A stretch of 42,784 bases of DNA, taken from contig JAAEOA010000436.1 in the NCBI GenBank assembly GCA_024223715.1, positions 1-42,784 of the forward strand. Reading direction: 5' to 3'. Both the position numbers and the translations under genes were made by a program. A model generated the notes under the pieces. The model was not told the DNA's origin, ran no database searches, and saw nothing but the letters and a program-made list of their open reading frames with translations. Position 1 is the stretch's first letter; each line of letters opens with the position of its first letter. This DNA comes from a bacterium. GTDB lineage: Bacteria > Krumholzibacteriota > Krumholzibacteriia > LZORAL124-64-63. Below are positions 23,371 through 32,359 of the stretch, in pieces.

Positions 23371-26100
23371 ATGAACAAGGTTGTCGCCCATTTTTTAGCA
23401 CTAATTGTCCCTTTGGTAGCCATTTTGGCTCCAGCTCAGGCCGATGTGCTTCTATCCGAACTTTGCGACCCCCGCTACAACTACCAGAACGACCGTTTCA
23501 TCGAGATTTACAACTCGGGCACTGAAGCGGTTACCCTAACTGGGTGGCAGGTCATCGCCGTTGGAAACAGCAGTGACATTTTCACCTGGTCTCTGTCCGG
23601 ACAAATTGAACCCGGTGAAGCCCTGGTTTGCGGCGATGCCACCACAACGGCCACTTTCCCGGTGGACTTCCCCCAGGAAGCTTGGTCGGACAATAACGGA
23701 ACCTGGAATGGAAAAGTCGGCGATGGTGCAAAATTGCGCAATAGCGGTGGATCCATCATTGATTATGCCGTTGTTCCCGGCACCACCTTTGAAAACCAGG
23801 CTATCGAACGCAACGAAGGCGTAGACACTCCAAGCCCCAGCTGGAACGGTGCTGAATGGACCGCCTCCTCAATAAACAATGCAGACGATGCCACTCCAGG
23901 CGAACACCACGCACCACCACCACCGGTCGGTCCCACCATTCAAAGTGTGGCCATTGACCCGGATAGCCCCCAGGTAGGCGAAGATGTTGACGCCAGTGCC
24001 GTTGTGCTTGGCAATGGATCCACCGTCTCTTCCGTGGAATTGCAATGGGGCCTGACATCAGGCAACCTGACCAACATCATCAGCATGCCACTTTATTCCG
24101 GCAACTATTACACTTCGGAATCTCCCATTCCAACCCAAGCTTCCGGCGATGTGGTTTATTACCGCGTAGCAGCCACCAATGAGGAAGACGTCACTTCCCA
24201 CTCAGCTGAATACAACTTTGAATTGCCTTGGTCCGTTACCGTTGCCGGCATTCAAGGAGCTGGAACCATTTCCCCTCATGTGGGCCACAACGTCACCACC
24301 GATGGCATTGTCACGGCTGACTACGGCAGCACCTGGGTTATTCAGGATGGCACAGGCGCCCGCAGTGGCTTGTGGATTCAAGGTGGCACCGCTCCCGCCC
24401 TCGGCTCAAGTGTCACTGTCATGGGTCAGATTCAGGAACTGAACAACAATACCACCATGACCAGCGCCACCGTTATTACCAGCAGTGCCGGCAGCATGCC
24501 AGCAGCGGCCAACATTGGCACCAACGATGCCGGCGATGAAGATTACGAAGGTGTTCTTATTCAGGTAGTCGAAGCCGAATGCACCATCGATGATGCTATT
24601 AATCAGCAATGGTACATCAATACCAGCGGCAACTCCCTGCGGGTAGACAACACTGGTTATACATACTCACCAAGCGTGGGTTCGGTATACACCGTGACCG
24701 GTCCTGTTAGCGACAATTCTGACTTTGAAGGCATTGTCCCGCGCGACGCCAGCGATATTATTTTTGTCGCCGACCCGGAAGCACCTTCAATCATCAACAT
24801 CAATGCACCAGGCCCCAACACGGTAATGATTACCTTCTCCGAAACCGTTGAAGAAACCAGCGCCGAGACCACCGCCAACTACATTGTCTCCGGCAGTTCG
24901 GTACAAGGTGCCCAGCGTATTGCCAATCACGTGGTTGAACTTACTGTCAGCAACCTGTCATCCGGCAGCCACAACCTGACTGTCCATGGCGTAACCGACC
25001 TTCAGGGCAACGCCATGAACAACGTGGTTGGTTCGTTCACTTTCTACGGCGGTAACATTCCCGACGGCTACTACGACAGTGCCATCGGTCTGGATGGCGA
25101 AGAACTGCGTCTGGCCCTGCACAACATCATTGATGGCCACAACGCCCAAAGCTATTCCGGACTGTGGACCGCCTTCTATACAACCGATGCCCGCCCCGAC
25201 GGCACCGTCTGGGATATGTATTCCGACGTACCCGGCGGCATCCCCCCTTATGTTTACGAATTTGGTGTTGACCAGGGTGGCGGTGGAGCCACCGAAGGCA
25301 CTGGCTACAACCGCGAACACAGCTGGCCCCAAAGCTGGTACGGCGGAGCTTCCCCCATGTACACCGATTTGTTCGTACTTTACCCCACCGATGTGCGCGT
25401 CAACGGCATGCGCAGCAACCACGCTTTTGGTGAAGTGGGAAGCGCCAGCTGGACTTCCTTGAACGGCAGCAAAGTCGGTTCCAACTCCTATCCCGGTTAC
25501 AGTGGAACCGTGTTCGAGCCCATCGACGCTTACAAAGGTGATTTTGCCCGGGCGTATTTCTACATGACCGCCCGCTACTACACCGAAGACGGCAGTTGGG
25601 ACAACAACAGCCCCATGGCCAACCGCAGTCAGCTACTTCCCTGGGCCGAAGCCATGCTTCTGGAATGGCACGAAAACGACCCCGTCAGCGTGAAGGAAAC
25701 CGACCGTAACGATGCCGTTTACGACATTCAAAACAATCGTAACCCGTTCATTGACCGCCCCGATTTTGTTTACCGGGTCTTCACCCCCGAGTTGAGTGAT
25801 ACTCCAACCAACAACGTCGTTGCCACCATTCTGCTGCACCAGAATGCTCCCAACCCATTCAACCCATCAACAACCATCAGCTACGAGCTGAACGAAGATG
25901 GTCCCATGCGCCTCGAAATTTTCGACATGGCTGGCCGTTTGGTTCGTATTCTGGCTCAGGAAAATCAGGTTCAGGGACGCCATGAACTGAATTGGAACGG
26001 ACGCAACCGTGAAGGCCGCGTGGCCGCCGCCGGTGTCTATTTCTACCGACTGAGCGCTGAAGGGCAGGACATGACCAAAAGGATGCTTCTGGTTAAATAA
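23371..26100 (+). CDS. Large secreted protein: lamin-tail domain, EndA-type endonuclease I, FlgD-like C-terminal tail
   Basis: The protein is about 909 residues. In order: signal peptide (to APAQA), lamin-tail domain (LSELCDPRYNYQNDRFIEIY, GWQVIAVG, about 25-180), an Ig-like domain (about 195-290), an OB-fold-like region (IVTADYGSTWVIQDGTG, about 300-470) and an SbsA-type Ig (about 475-560). Then comes an endonuclease I domain with the NREHSWPQSW active-site motif near 645 and HAFGEVG after it. The last 90 residues are a FlgD-like Ig domain with QNAPNPFNPSTTISYEL, ending KRMLLVK. It should be a periplasmic or extracellular non-specific nuclease for DNA scavenging, with the tail acting in sorting or attachment. 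I chose the ATG at 23371 because it precedes the signal peptide. Confidence 0.9.
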   Translation: MNKVVAHFLALIVPLVAILAPAQADVLLSELCDPRYNYQNDRFIEIYNSGTEAVTLTGWQVIAVGNSSDIFTWSLSGQIEPGEALVCGDATTTATFPVDFPQEAWSDNNGTWNGKVGDGAKLRNSGGSIIDYAVVPGTTFENQAIERNEGVDTPSPSWNGAEWTASSINNADDATPGEHHAPPPPVGPTIQSVAIDPDSPQVGEDVDASAVVLGNGSTVSSVELQWGLTSGNLTNIISMPLYSGNYYTSESPIPTQASGDVVYYRVAATNEEDVTSHSAEYNFELPWSVTVAGIQGAGTISPHVGHNVTTDGIVTADYGSTWVIQDGTGARSGLWIQGGTAPALGSSVTVMGQIQELNNNTTMTSATVITSSAGSMPAAANIGTNDAGDEDYEGVLIQVVEAECTIDDAINQQWYINTSGNSLRVDNTGYTYSPSVGSVYTVTGPVSDNSDFEGIVPRDASDIIFVADPEAPSIININAPGPNTVMITFSETVEETSAETTANYIVSGSSVQGAQRIANHVVELTVSNLSSGSHNLTVHGVTDLQGNAMNNVVGSFTFYGGNIPDGYYDSAIGLDGEELRLALHNIIDGHNAQSYSGLWTAFYTTDARPDGTVWDMYSDVPGGIPPYVYEFGVDQGGGGATEGTGYNREHSWPQSWYGGASPMYTDLFVLYPTDVRVNGMRSNHAFGEVGSASWTSLNGSKVGSNSYPGYSGTVFEPIDAYKGDFARAYFYMTARYYTEDGSWDNNSPMANRSQLLPWAEAMLLEWHENDPVSVKETDRNDAVYDIQNNRNPFIDRPDFVYRVFTPELSDTPTNNVVATILLHQNAPNPFNPSTTISYELNEDGPMRLEIFDMAGRLVRILAQENQVQGRHELNWNGRNREGRVAAAGVYFYRLSAEGQDMTKRMLLVK

Positions 26101-26132
26101 TCAGCCAGCCTGTCAACTGAAACAAAAAAAGA

Positions 26133-26171
26133 GCTCCTTTGGAATTGATGTTTTCACCATTCCAAAGGAGC
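26133..26171. terminator. Bidirectional terminator between nuclease and glycosidase genes
   Basis: A perfect 13-bp stem (GCTCCTTTGGAAT with its complement, 13-nt loop) is flanked by an A-run on the left and a T-rich run on the right. It can therefore end the plus-strand nuclease and the minus-strand glycosidase. Confidence 0.9.
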
Positions 26172-26206
26172 ATTTTATTTTCTGCATCGCTCCCCGGGGA
26201 GCTAAT

Positions 26207-27274
26207 TTATTGCTCGTCTGAGACCATATATTTTCGAACCCACTCTCTGGTCAGTTTCAAATAACCATCCGGCTCCATCGGCAAAAAGTCTTCGTACCCG
26301 TCCTTCACCACCGAAGGCTCAATCTGAGTCCCTTCATGCCATTCATTAAAAGACGTCAGACCAATGATTGAAGGATGAACCTTTAAAGCCTGTTCAAAAG
26401 AACGGTCATAATATTTCCCGGCTTCCCGACCCCGAATATTCCGGCCATTCCAGGGGCGAATTCTGGTATCGATATATCCTGGCCCAACACAGGGAATAAA
26501 CAATTTGTCGTTTTCAGCGGCCCAACGATCCAGATAGGCCCAGTTTCCCCAGGTGGACCCAAAAGTAAAACCATCCACAGCAAAATAAGTGTAATAGCCA
26601 TCAAAGCCGCTCTGAATAAAAAACTCTTCTTCATTCCTGGCTACCCAAAGCCCAATCATGACCGAGTCGTATTTTGTTCCTCGGATACTAGCTTCACCCG
26701 ACCCCAATAATGTGTTCCATTCTTCGGCTTCTGTTAAATACGAGTCGTAGACATAAAACAAGGGTTTGCCATTCAGCCGATAAAAAGCTTCATGACTGCC
26801 ATAGCTGTCGATGATGTATTGCATGGCTGTCCGACTGGTTTCAGCGTTCCGGCCGGGAAACGGTTCCAGATGGAAGTTAACTTTCAAACCATAGTTATTG
26901 GCCTGATCCAAAATCAAAGGCACCGCCTGGTCTTCAAATGAATCGGCGCCCCACCAGGAAACACAAACCGTGCCCACCCCCGCGTTGGCCAACTGCAGCA
27001 TATGTTGCTCCACAACCTGCGGGTCATGGGAACTGTAACAGCCGGCTTCAGGGTAGTAATTAGCCCCAATATCATCTCCCCCGGGAAAAGTGTGTGGAAC
27101 CTCAACATCACCCAAAACATCGTGCGACCAATGGAAATAGGAATCCCCAAAATCGGGATTGTCGTACCAGGGATAATAAAAAGCGTGTATGGAATTTGAC
27201 GGTTGATGAATTTCAGCATTTGCGTGGATGCCGGCACTTGCAACCATGAACAAAAGACAAATCAAATATCTCAT
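26207..27274 (-). CDS. Secreted glycoside hydrolase family 99-like protein
   Basis: This 355-residue protein has a signal peptide (about 1-20). The fold and motifs match GH99 (endo-alpha-mannosidase/mannanase type): AFYYPWYDNPDFG at the start, HDPQVVEQHMLQLANAGVG, VNFHLEPFPGR, and the catalytic-region SFNEWHEGTQIEP near 315-325. The EP and NEWxEG glutamates are the likely catalytic pair. It would cut internal alpha-mannosidic or similar linkages in imported or external glycans. The ATG at 27274 has AGAGG about 7 nt upstream; one codon pair earlier is also possible. It is monocistronic, with a strong shared terminator. Confidence 0.88.
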   Translation of the reverse strand: MRYLICLLFMVASAGIHANAEIHQPSNSIHAFYYPWYDNPDFGDSYFHWSHDVLGDVEVPHTFPGGDDIGANYYPEAGCYSSHDPQVVEQHMLQLANAGVGTVCVSWWGADSFEDQAVPLILDQANNYGLKVNFHLEPFPGRNAETSRTAMQYIIDSYGSHEAFYRLNGKPLFYVYDSYLTEAEEWNTLLGSGEASIRGTKYDSVMIGLWVARNEEEFFIQSGFDGYYTYFAVDGFTFGSTWGNWAYLDRWAAENDKLFIPCVGPGYIDTRIRPWNGRNIRGREAGKYYDRSFEQALKVHPSIIGLTSFNEWHEGTQIEPSVVKDGYEDFLPMEPDGYLKLTREWVRKYMVSDEQ

Positions 27275-27387
27275 TTGCATTCCTCTGAAAAACAAAATGG
27301 CAAAAGAACCCATCCGACCCGATATTAGAACAAACTTGCAACAAAAAGAACCCCAAACAAAACTCAGGTTATCTTTTGAATTCAACA

Positions 27388-28308
27388 ATGCCCTATTACG
27401 GCGAACTGATGGCCCTGACTGCCGCACTTATTTTTTCCTGGACCAGCATTTTCTTCACCACCGCCGGCCGCCGACTTAACGTGACCACGGTGAATCTTCT
27501 GCGCCTGCCTGGTGCCACCTTGTGCCTGGCCCTGACCCATTTCATCCTCAAAGGCCACATCTGGCCTCAGGGCATTTCCCTTTCCGATACGGCCTGGATT
27601 GGCCTGAGCGGCATCATCGGTCTGGCAATTGGCGATTCCGCTCTCTTCAAAGCTTTCACCACCGTGGGCCCCCGTCGCTCAATGACAATGATGGCCCTGG
27701 CGCCTGTCTTCACCGTCGTTCTGGCCTGGATCATGTTGGGTGAACGCCTGGGCCTGTGGGCCCTGCTGGGTATTGTTATCGTGATTTCGGGTGTCATTAT
27801 TGCCACCATGGGTAAAGACGGTGGTACCGGCCAATTCAGTGGCCTGGATCCCAGGGTTTTGCGCACTGGTCTATTTCTGGCCATTGTCGCATCGGCTGGA
27901 CAGGGTCTTGGCAGCGCTTTTGCCAAAATTGGAATGAACGGTGCCGCTGAAAAGACAACCCTGGACCCGCTGGGAACCACTCTCATTCGTCTGGCTTTTG
28001 CCACTATTGCTTTCTGGCTGGTTGTTGTACCACGGCAAAACTTCACCAGACTTCGCCAAACCCTGCAAGACCGCCGCGGAGTTCTGGCCCTGACCTTGGC
28101 CATTCTTTGGGGTCCCTTCATTTCCGTTTGGGTATCCGTGATAGCCATCAAAAACACTGAAGCGGGCATTGCTCAGGTTCTGCTTGGAACCGTTCCCATT
28201 TTTGTGGTTTTGCCGTCCTGGATAGTGTACAAAGACCGCCCCACGACCTTAAGCTTGGTCGGTATCGCAGTGGCCGTTGCTGGCGGAGCGTTGATTTTTC
28301 TGAGATAA
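27388..28308 (+). CDS. EamA/DMT family transporter
   Basis: The protein is about 306 residues with ten predicted helices in two EamA repeats of five. The first has FSWTSIFFTTAGRRLNV, GLAIGDSALFKAF and APVFTVVLAWIMLGERL. The second closes with GIAQVLLGTVPIFVVLPSWI and GIAVAVAGGALIFL. This is the usual layout of drug/metabolite transporters; the substrate is unknown. A TTG at 27376 would add four residues, but ATG at 27388 is preferred, although its ribosome-binding site is weak. It is divergent from the glycosidase gene, whose start is 113 nt away. No obvious terminator follows. Confidence 0.9.
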   Translation: MPYYGELMALTAALIFSWTSIFFTTAGRRLNVTTVNLLRLPGATLCLALTHFILKGHIWPQGISLSDTAWIGLSGIIGLAIGDSALFKAFTTVGPRRSMTMMALAPVFTVVLAWIMLGERLGLWALLGIVIVISGVIIATMGKDGGTGQFSGLDPRVLRTGLFLAIVASAGQGLGSAFAKIGMNGAAEKTTLDPLGTTLIRLAFATIAFWLVVVPRQNFTRLRQTLQDRRGVLALTLAILWGPFISVWVSVIAIKNTEAGIAQVLLGTVPIFVVLPSWIVYKDRPTTLSLVGIAVAVAGGALIFLR

Positions 28309-28507
28309 TTCTTTTCATTTATAGACGACTGAACCCCACAGATGTCGGATCGGACCAGCCTGCTCATCCCTTGATTTCACATCACTTCCAATTCCGGCAC
28401 ACGGTTTGCGACTGACAAGCATTAGCATTTGTGCATCCACGCCCAAACGGGGCGATCATCATAGTTTCGGGACCGGTTGAACCCAGACTGACCAAAGGGA
28501 GTCGATC

Positions 28508-30568
28508 ATGGCTGGAGTAAAAAGTAACTCATTGAAAAATCACATGCTTGCCATCAAAAAAGATGAGCGCGTTTTCGAAAACTCTTTCCAGGCCATCAGC
28601 CGTATGATCCTGGATAGCGAAATCGAAAAAGTGGTCGTAAATGGCAAAACAACTTACGATTTCAAAATTTTCCGGCAGGGCGAGAAACACATTGTCGGCA
28701 TGTATGACGAGATCAACAGCTTTGTCTCTTTTGTCAAGGACGCCGCAGAAGGTGGCAGTTCAAAGGAAATGGCCTATGTGCTGGTGGGTGAGCCGGGCAA
28801 CGGTAAAACCTATTTTGTGGAATATGTCAGCCGCCTGTATCGGGAATTCCTGACCAGCAGTCGCAACCGCAAGCATACTTTTCGTTTCACCGGACTGGAT
28901 AAAATTGGTTCATACGGCAAGATAACATCCATCGAAAGCCAGACTTACGAAGACCCCACGGTCCTGGCGATGAATCTTTTTGACGGTGAAAAAGAAAGCC
29001 GCGACCACTTCGAAAAGAAATATGACCTCAGCGACGACCAACTTCGCATGTGTTACCACAACTACCGTCCTTTGGGAGCTTGCACCAGCTACATCTGGAG
29101 TGACATTCGCAACCACTGCGACGGGAATCTGGCTGAAATGCTCAAGTTTGTGGAAGTGGTGCCCGTACCGCTGTCCGAAAGCCTCGGTACCGTTACTGGT
29201 AAATACCCGGCTCGCGACAAGATCACCAGCAGCGCCGTCGATCTTCTTGGCGAAGAATCCATCCAACGTTTGCTGCACATTACCGATACCAATAACCCGT
29301 ACCGGTTCGATCTGCGTCGTGGAGCCCTGGCCCGGGTAGCCGGTGGTGGTATTCACTTCTCCGACGAAATGTTCAAAAACAAAAAAGATCTGGTACAGGT
29401 TTATCTGGGTGTTATTCAGAACCGTACCATTGAAATGGATGGTTTCAAATGGCCCATCGATACCATGATTATTGCCACCAGCAATAACAGCGAGTTCAAC
29501 CGCTTCCTAGCTGAAAAGGAAGAGGCACCGATCATCGATCGTTGCCGCATCAGCTACATTTCGCATAATACTAACTACCTGCAACAGACCCAACTGACCG
29601 ACTACGCCATTGGCAGTGGTACCAAAACCACCGTCACCCGCGAAATCATGCATCAGGATCCCAACCTCAATTACGCCGTCAGCACGGCGGTGGTAATGAC
29701 CCGTCTGCCTCACAGCGAAAAGCTCACTCCCATTGAAACCATGAAACTGGCCGCCGGTGAAGTGGCTGGGGAGAAAAGCATCAAAGCTTTGGCCGAGGTC
29801 ATCGACACCTTGAGTCAGGACACCGACATCACCAACCGTTTCGGTCAAAAAGGACTGGGCCAGCGCAACCTTGGTCGCGCCGTTCAGCTGCTGGGCGAAA
29901 GCAGCGAAACCAACGAAGGCTGCTGCATGTTTGCTTACGATGTGTTCGGCACGGTTGAACGCGTTATTCTCGATTACGTGACCGACAACAACGATCGCGC
30001 CAAATATCTGGAAGATCTAAAAACCTCCCGTGGTCTGTATCGCGAACGCATCATGACCGAAATGTTCAATGCCTATATGGATGAGCCACAGGCCATTCGC
30101 AAAGACGTGATGAACTACGTGAACATGATCATCGGTATTGATGCCGAGCACCTTGGTGCAGATAAAATGTGGAAATACAAAGATCCGCAGACCGGCGAAC
30201 TGCGTGCCCTTAAAGTTGATGAGCGATTCATTAAGAGCATTGAAGAGCGTCTTCAGTTAAAAACTGACGAACAGCGAGAAACTTTCCGCACCACTATTCG
30301 GAAAATTTATGGTCAGAAAATTGGGACGGATCCCAACTATGATTTCATGGATAATCTGGAATTGGTGAAAGCTGTAACCGACGTTCGGTTGAAGAGCGAT
30401 ATTGCCGGGGCGGGCAGTCTTATTGGAGCCCTGGCGAATCGGACCAATGAGGAGAACCAGAAGCTTTATGATCGTATGATTGATACGATGTTGAATAAGC
30501 TGGGTTATTGTCGGACCTGTGCGCAGAAAACTATTGAATATTTCTGCACGCAGGAGGACGAAAACTAA
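28508..30568 (+). CDS. prkA: PrkA family AAA+ serine protein kinase, paralogue 1 (686 aa)
   Basis: The protein has an AAA+ PrkA domain with Walker A GEPGNGKT (residues 94-101), sensor-like region IHFSDEMFKNKKDLVQVYLG, and ATSNNSEFNRFLAEKEEAPI around 330-350. Residues beyond about 430 form the PrkA C-terminal domain, ending CAQKTIEYFCTQEDEN. PrkA/YeaG acts with YeaH (DUF444) and SpoVR in stationary phase and stress. Here the gene is separated from those partners by about 5 kb, and a second paralogue sits in their operon. The start has AGGGAG upstream. The gene stands alone with a strong terminator just after it. Autophosphorylation and protein kinase or protease roles have been reported for the family; which applies here is unknown. 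Confidence 0.93.
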   Translation: MAGVKSNSLKNHMLAIKKDERVFENSFQAISRMILDSEIEKVVVNGKTTYDFKIFRQGEKHIVGMYDEINSFVSFVKDAAEGGSSKEMAYVLVGEPGNGKTYFVEYVSRLYREFLTSSRNRKHTFRFTGLDKIGSYGKITSIESQTYEDPTVLAMNLFDGEKESRDHFEKKYDLSDDQLRMCYHNYRPLGACTSYIWSDIRNHCDGNLAEMLKFVEVVPVPLSESLGTVTGKYPARDKITSSAVDLLGEESIQRLLHITDTNNPYRFDLRRGALARVAGGGIHFSDEMFKNKKDLVQVYLGVIQNRTIEMDGFKWPIDTMIIATSNNSEFNRFLAEKEEAPIIDRCRISYISHNTNYLQQTQLTDYAIGSGTKTTVTREIMHQDPNLNYAVSTAVVMTRLPHSEKLTPIETMKLAAGEVAGEKSIKALAEVIDTLSQDTDITNRFGQKGLGQRNLGRAVQLLGESSETNEGCCMFAYDVFGTVERVILDYVTDNNDRAKYLEDLKTSRGLYRERIMTEMFNAYMDEPQAIRKDVMNYVNMIIGIDAEHLGADKMWKYKDPQTGELRALKVDERFIKSIEERLQLKTDEQRETFRTTIRKIYGQKIGTDPNYDFMDNLELVKAVTDVRLKSDIAGAGSLIGALANRTNEENQKLYDRMIDTMLNKLGYCRTCAQKTIEYFCTQEDEN

Positions 30569-30579
30569 TCCCTGTTTTC

Positions 30580-30615
30580 AAAGGATGCATCCAGAAAAGG
30601 GTGCATCCTTTTTTT
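30580..30615 (+). terminator. Rho-independent terminator of prkA paralogue 1
   Basis: A 13-bp stem (AAAGGATGCATCC with GGGTGCATCCTTT, one G-U pair, 6-nt loop) ends in seven T residues, 12 nt after the prkA stop. Confidence 0.92.
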
Positions 30616-30665
30616 CTCCCTGCATTGGAATAACTCCAGGGATTTCCCTAAAACCAGGACCAAAA

Positions 30666-30693
30666 AAACAGGGCCACCCAAGCGACCCTGTTT
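30666..30693 (-). terminator. Terminator of the chemoreceptor gene
   Basis: An 8-bp stem AAACAGGG/CCCTGTTT around 12 nt is followed on the minus strand by seven T residues. It lies 19 nt after the chemoreceptor stop. Confidence 0.8.
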
Positions 30694-30711
30694 CACACTT
30701 CAATCCTTCAA

Positions 30712-32160
30712 CTACTGGCCCCAATTATCCCCAGTCAAAACAATGACATCTTCATCTGCTGATTCCAGTGAAATATTTGATGCAGGTGCAGGTGCGGACT
30801 CAGGCGCAGGCACAGGCGCAGGTGAAGGCTCTTTTTTGGCTACTGGAGCTGTTGCCGGCGCAGGCGAAGGCATCCTAACCGGGGACGGGGTTGCTGCCTT
30901 CGGTGCTGGCGAAGCAATTTTTCTGGTCGGAGCCTGATTTCCACCACCTTTTAGGGTAAAGACTCCCAGCATGCTTTCCATCTCACCAGCCTGGTTTGAC
31001 AGTTGAACCGCAGAGGCGGCACTTTGTTCAGCTGTAGAGGTATTCTGCTGAGTTACGTTGTCGATCATGTCCAGCCCAGTAGTCACTTCAGAAATACCAC
31101 GAGACTGATCCTGACTGGCATTATCAATTTCTGAGACCAGATTGGAAACTTTTGCAATGCTTTCCACAATTTCTTCCAGAGCCTGGCTGGTGGCAACTGC
31201 AATTTCCGATCCATTATCGGTCTTGGTTACAGAAACTTCAATCAGCCCGGCAGTTTCCCGGGCTGCTTTGGCACTACGCCCAGCCAGGTTTCGAACTTCT
31301 TCGGCCACGACAGCAAAACCTTTTCCGGCTTTACCTGCACGAGCAGCTTCAACCGCCGCATTCAGAGCCAAGAGGTTGGTCTGGAAAGCAATATCGTCAA
31401 TTACTTTGATGATTTTGGAAATGCTCTCACTGGATTCGCTGATTTCTTTCATGGCTTCAACCATGTCAGCCATGCGTTGACTGCCATTTTCAGCACCGAC
31501 AGCTGCTTCAGTTGTAAGCTTGTTCGCTTCACCTGCATTCCGGGCATTTGCTGAAACCTGACCTGACATTTCCTGCATGGATGCATTTATTTCTTCCACG
31601 GAAGCAGCACTGGTTGTGGCATTTTCAGACAGACGGGTGCTCGAAAGGCTTAGTTCCTGGGAGGCCTTTGCGATTTCCTTGCCCGCCACTTGCATTTGCC
31701 CAATGATGCGATTCATTGAAGCATTGGTTTTCGCCAGTGGTGTACTAATGAGACCAGTACTCTCGAAGGTATAATCACCCTCTGACAATTTGTCGAATGC
31801 CGTCAAAACATCTTGCTCCATCTCATCGGCAAACTGGTCCAGGGCATTACTAAGTTGCCCCATTTCATCAGTTCGTTGGCAATTCTGGCGATGTTCAAAA
31901 TTCCCTGCTCGCAGGTTTTCCAGCATTTCCAGTGATCTACCCAATGGTTTGATTAGCAGAGCGTTAAGAAAGAACCAGAATGCCGTTCCCAAAACACCAA
32001 GCATAACCACCAGCGTAATGATCCCATTGCGCATGCTTCCAGTCGATTCAGCACTGGCTTCACCGGGGGAATAAAAGACGCCGAAAAGGACACCAAATAG
32101 AATGGTGGGGATCATGGCTCCACCGAGCATCAACTTAAATCGCAGGGACAGGTTATTCAT
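30712..32160 (-). CDS. Methyl-accepting chemotaxis protein without a sensor domain
   Basis: This 482-residue protein has two helices (about 10-30 and 45-68) flanking a loop of only about 16 residues, so there is no periplasmic ligand domain. A HAMP-like segment (about 70-120, [20 protein letters not shown]) leads into a long coiled coil. The conserved signalling tip is [19 protein letters not shown] and [19 protein letters not shown] (about 255-300), which binds CheA/CheW. The C-terminal 90 residues are a proline-alanine-rich tether ending in an acidic tail ([16 protein letters not shown]) that might dock an adaptation enzyme. It may sense membrane state, energy or a cytoplasmic partner. No other chemotaxis genes are in the window. 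Confidence 0.92.
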   Translation of the reverse strand: MNNLSLRFKLMLGGAMIPTILFGVLFGVFYSPGEASAESTGSMRNGIITLVVMLGVLGTAFWFFLNALLIKPLGRSLEMLENLRAGNFEHRQNCQRTDEMGQLSNALDQFADEMEQDVLTAFDKLSEGDYTFESTGLISTPLAKTNASMNRIIGQMQVAGKEIAKASQELSLSSTRLSENATTSAASVEEINASMQEMSGQVSANARNAGEANKLTTEAAVGAENGSQRMADMVEAMKEISESSESISKIIKVIDDIAFQTNLLALNAAVEAARAGKAGKGFAVVAEEVRNLAGRSAKAARETAGLIEVSVTKTDNGSEIAVATSQALEEIVESIAKVSNLVSEIDNASQDQSRGISEVTTGLDMIDNVTQQNTSTAEQSAASAVQLSNQAGEMESMLGVFTLKGGGNQAPTRKIASPAPKAATPSPVRMPSPAPATAPVAKKEPSPAPVPAPESAPAPASNISLESADEDVIVLTGDNWGQ

Positions 32161-32359
32161 TGGGATCTCCCTAAAAATAATAGTAATTTACTCTCAATCC
32201 ATTGTTTCGACCTAATTGGGAAGAACTTAAATAATAAGAAAAAATTTTTAAAATCCAGATTCAGGCTTGTCATGTCTTAAAAGGGACAAAACCCCCTTGT
32301 TTAAATAATCGCCCAAGTCCAAGATCATTTCATTTTTTGGAAACCAAATGAGGAATATC

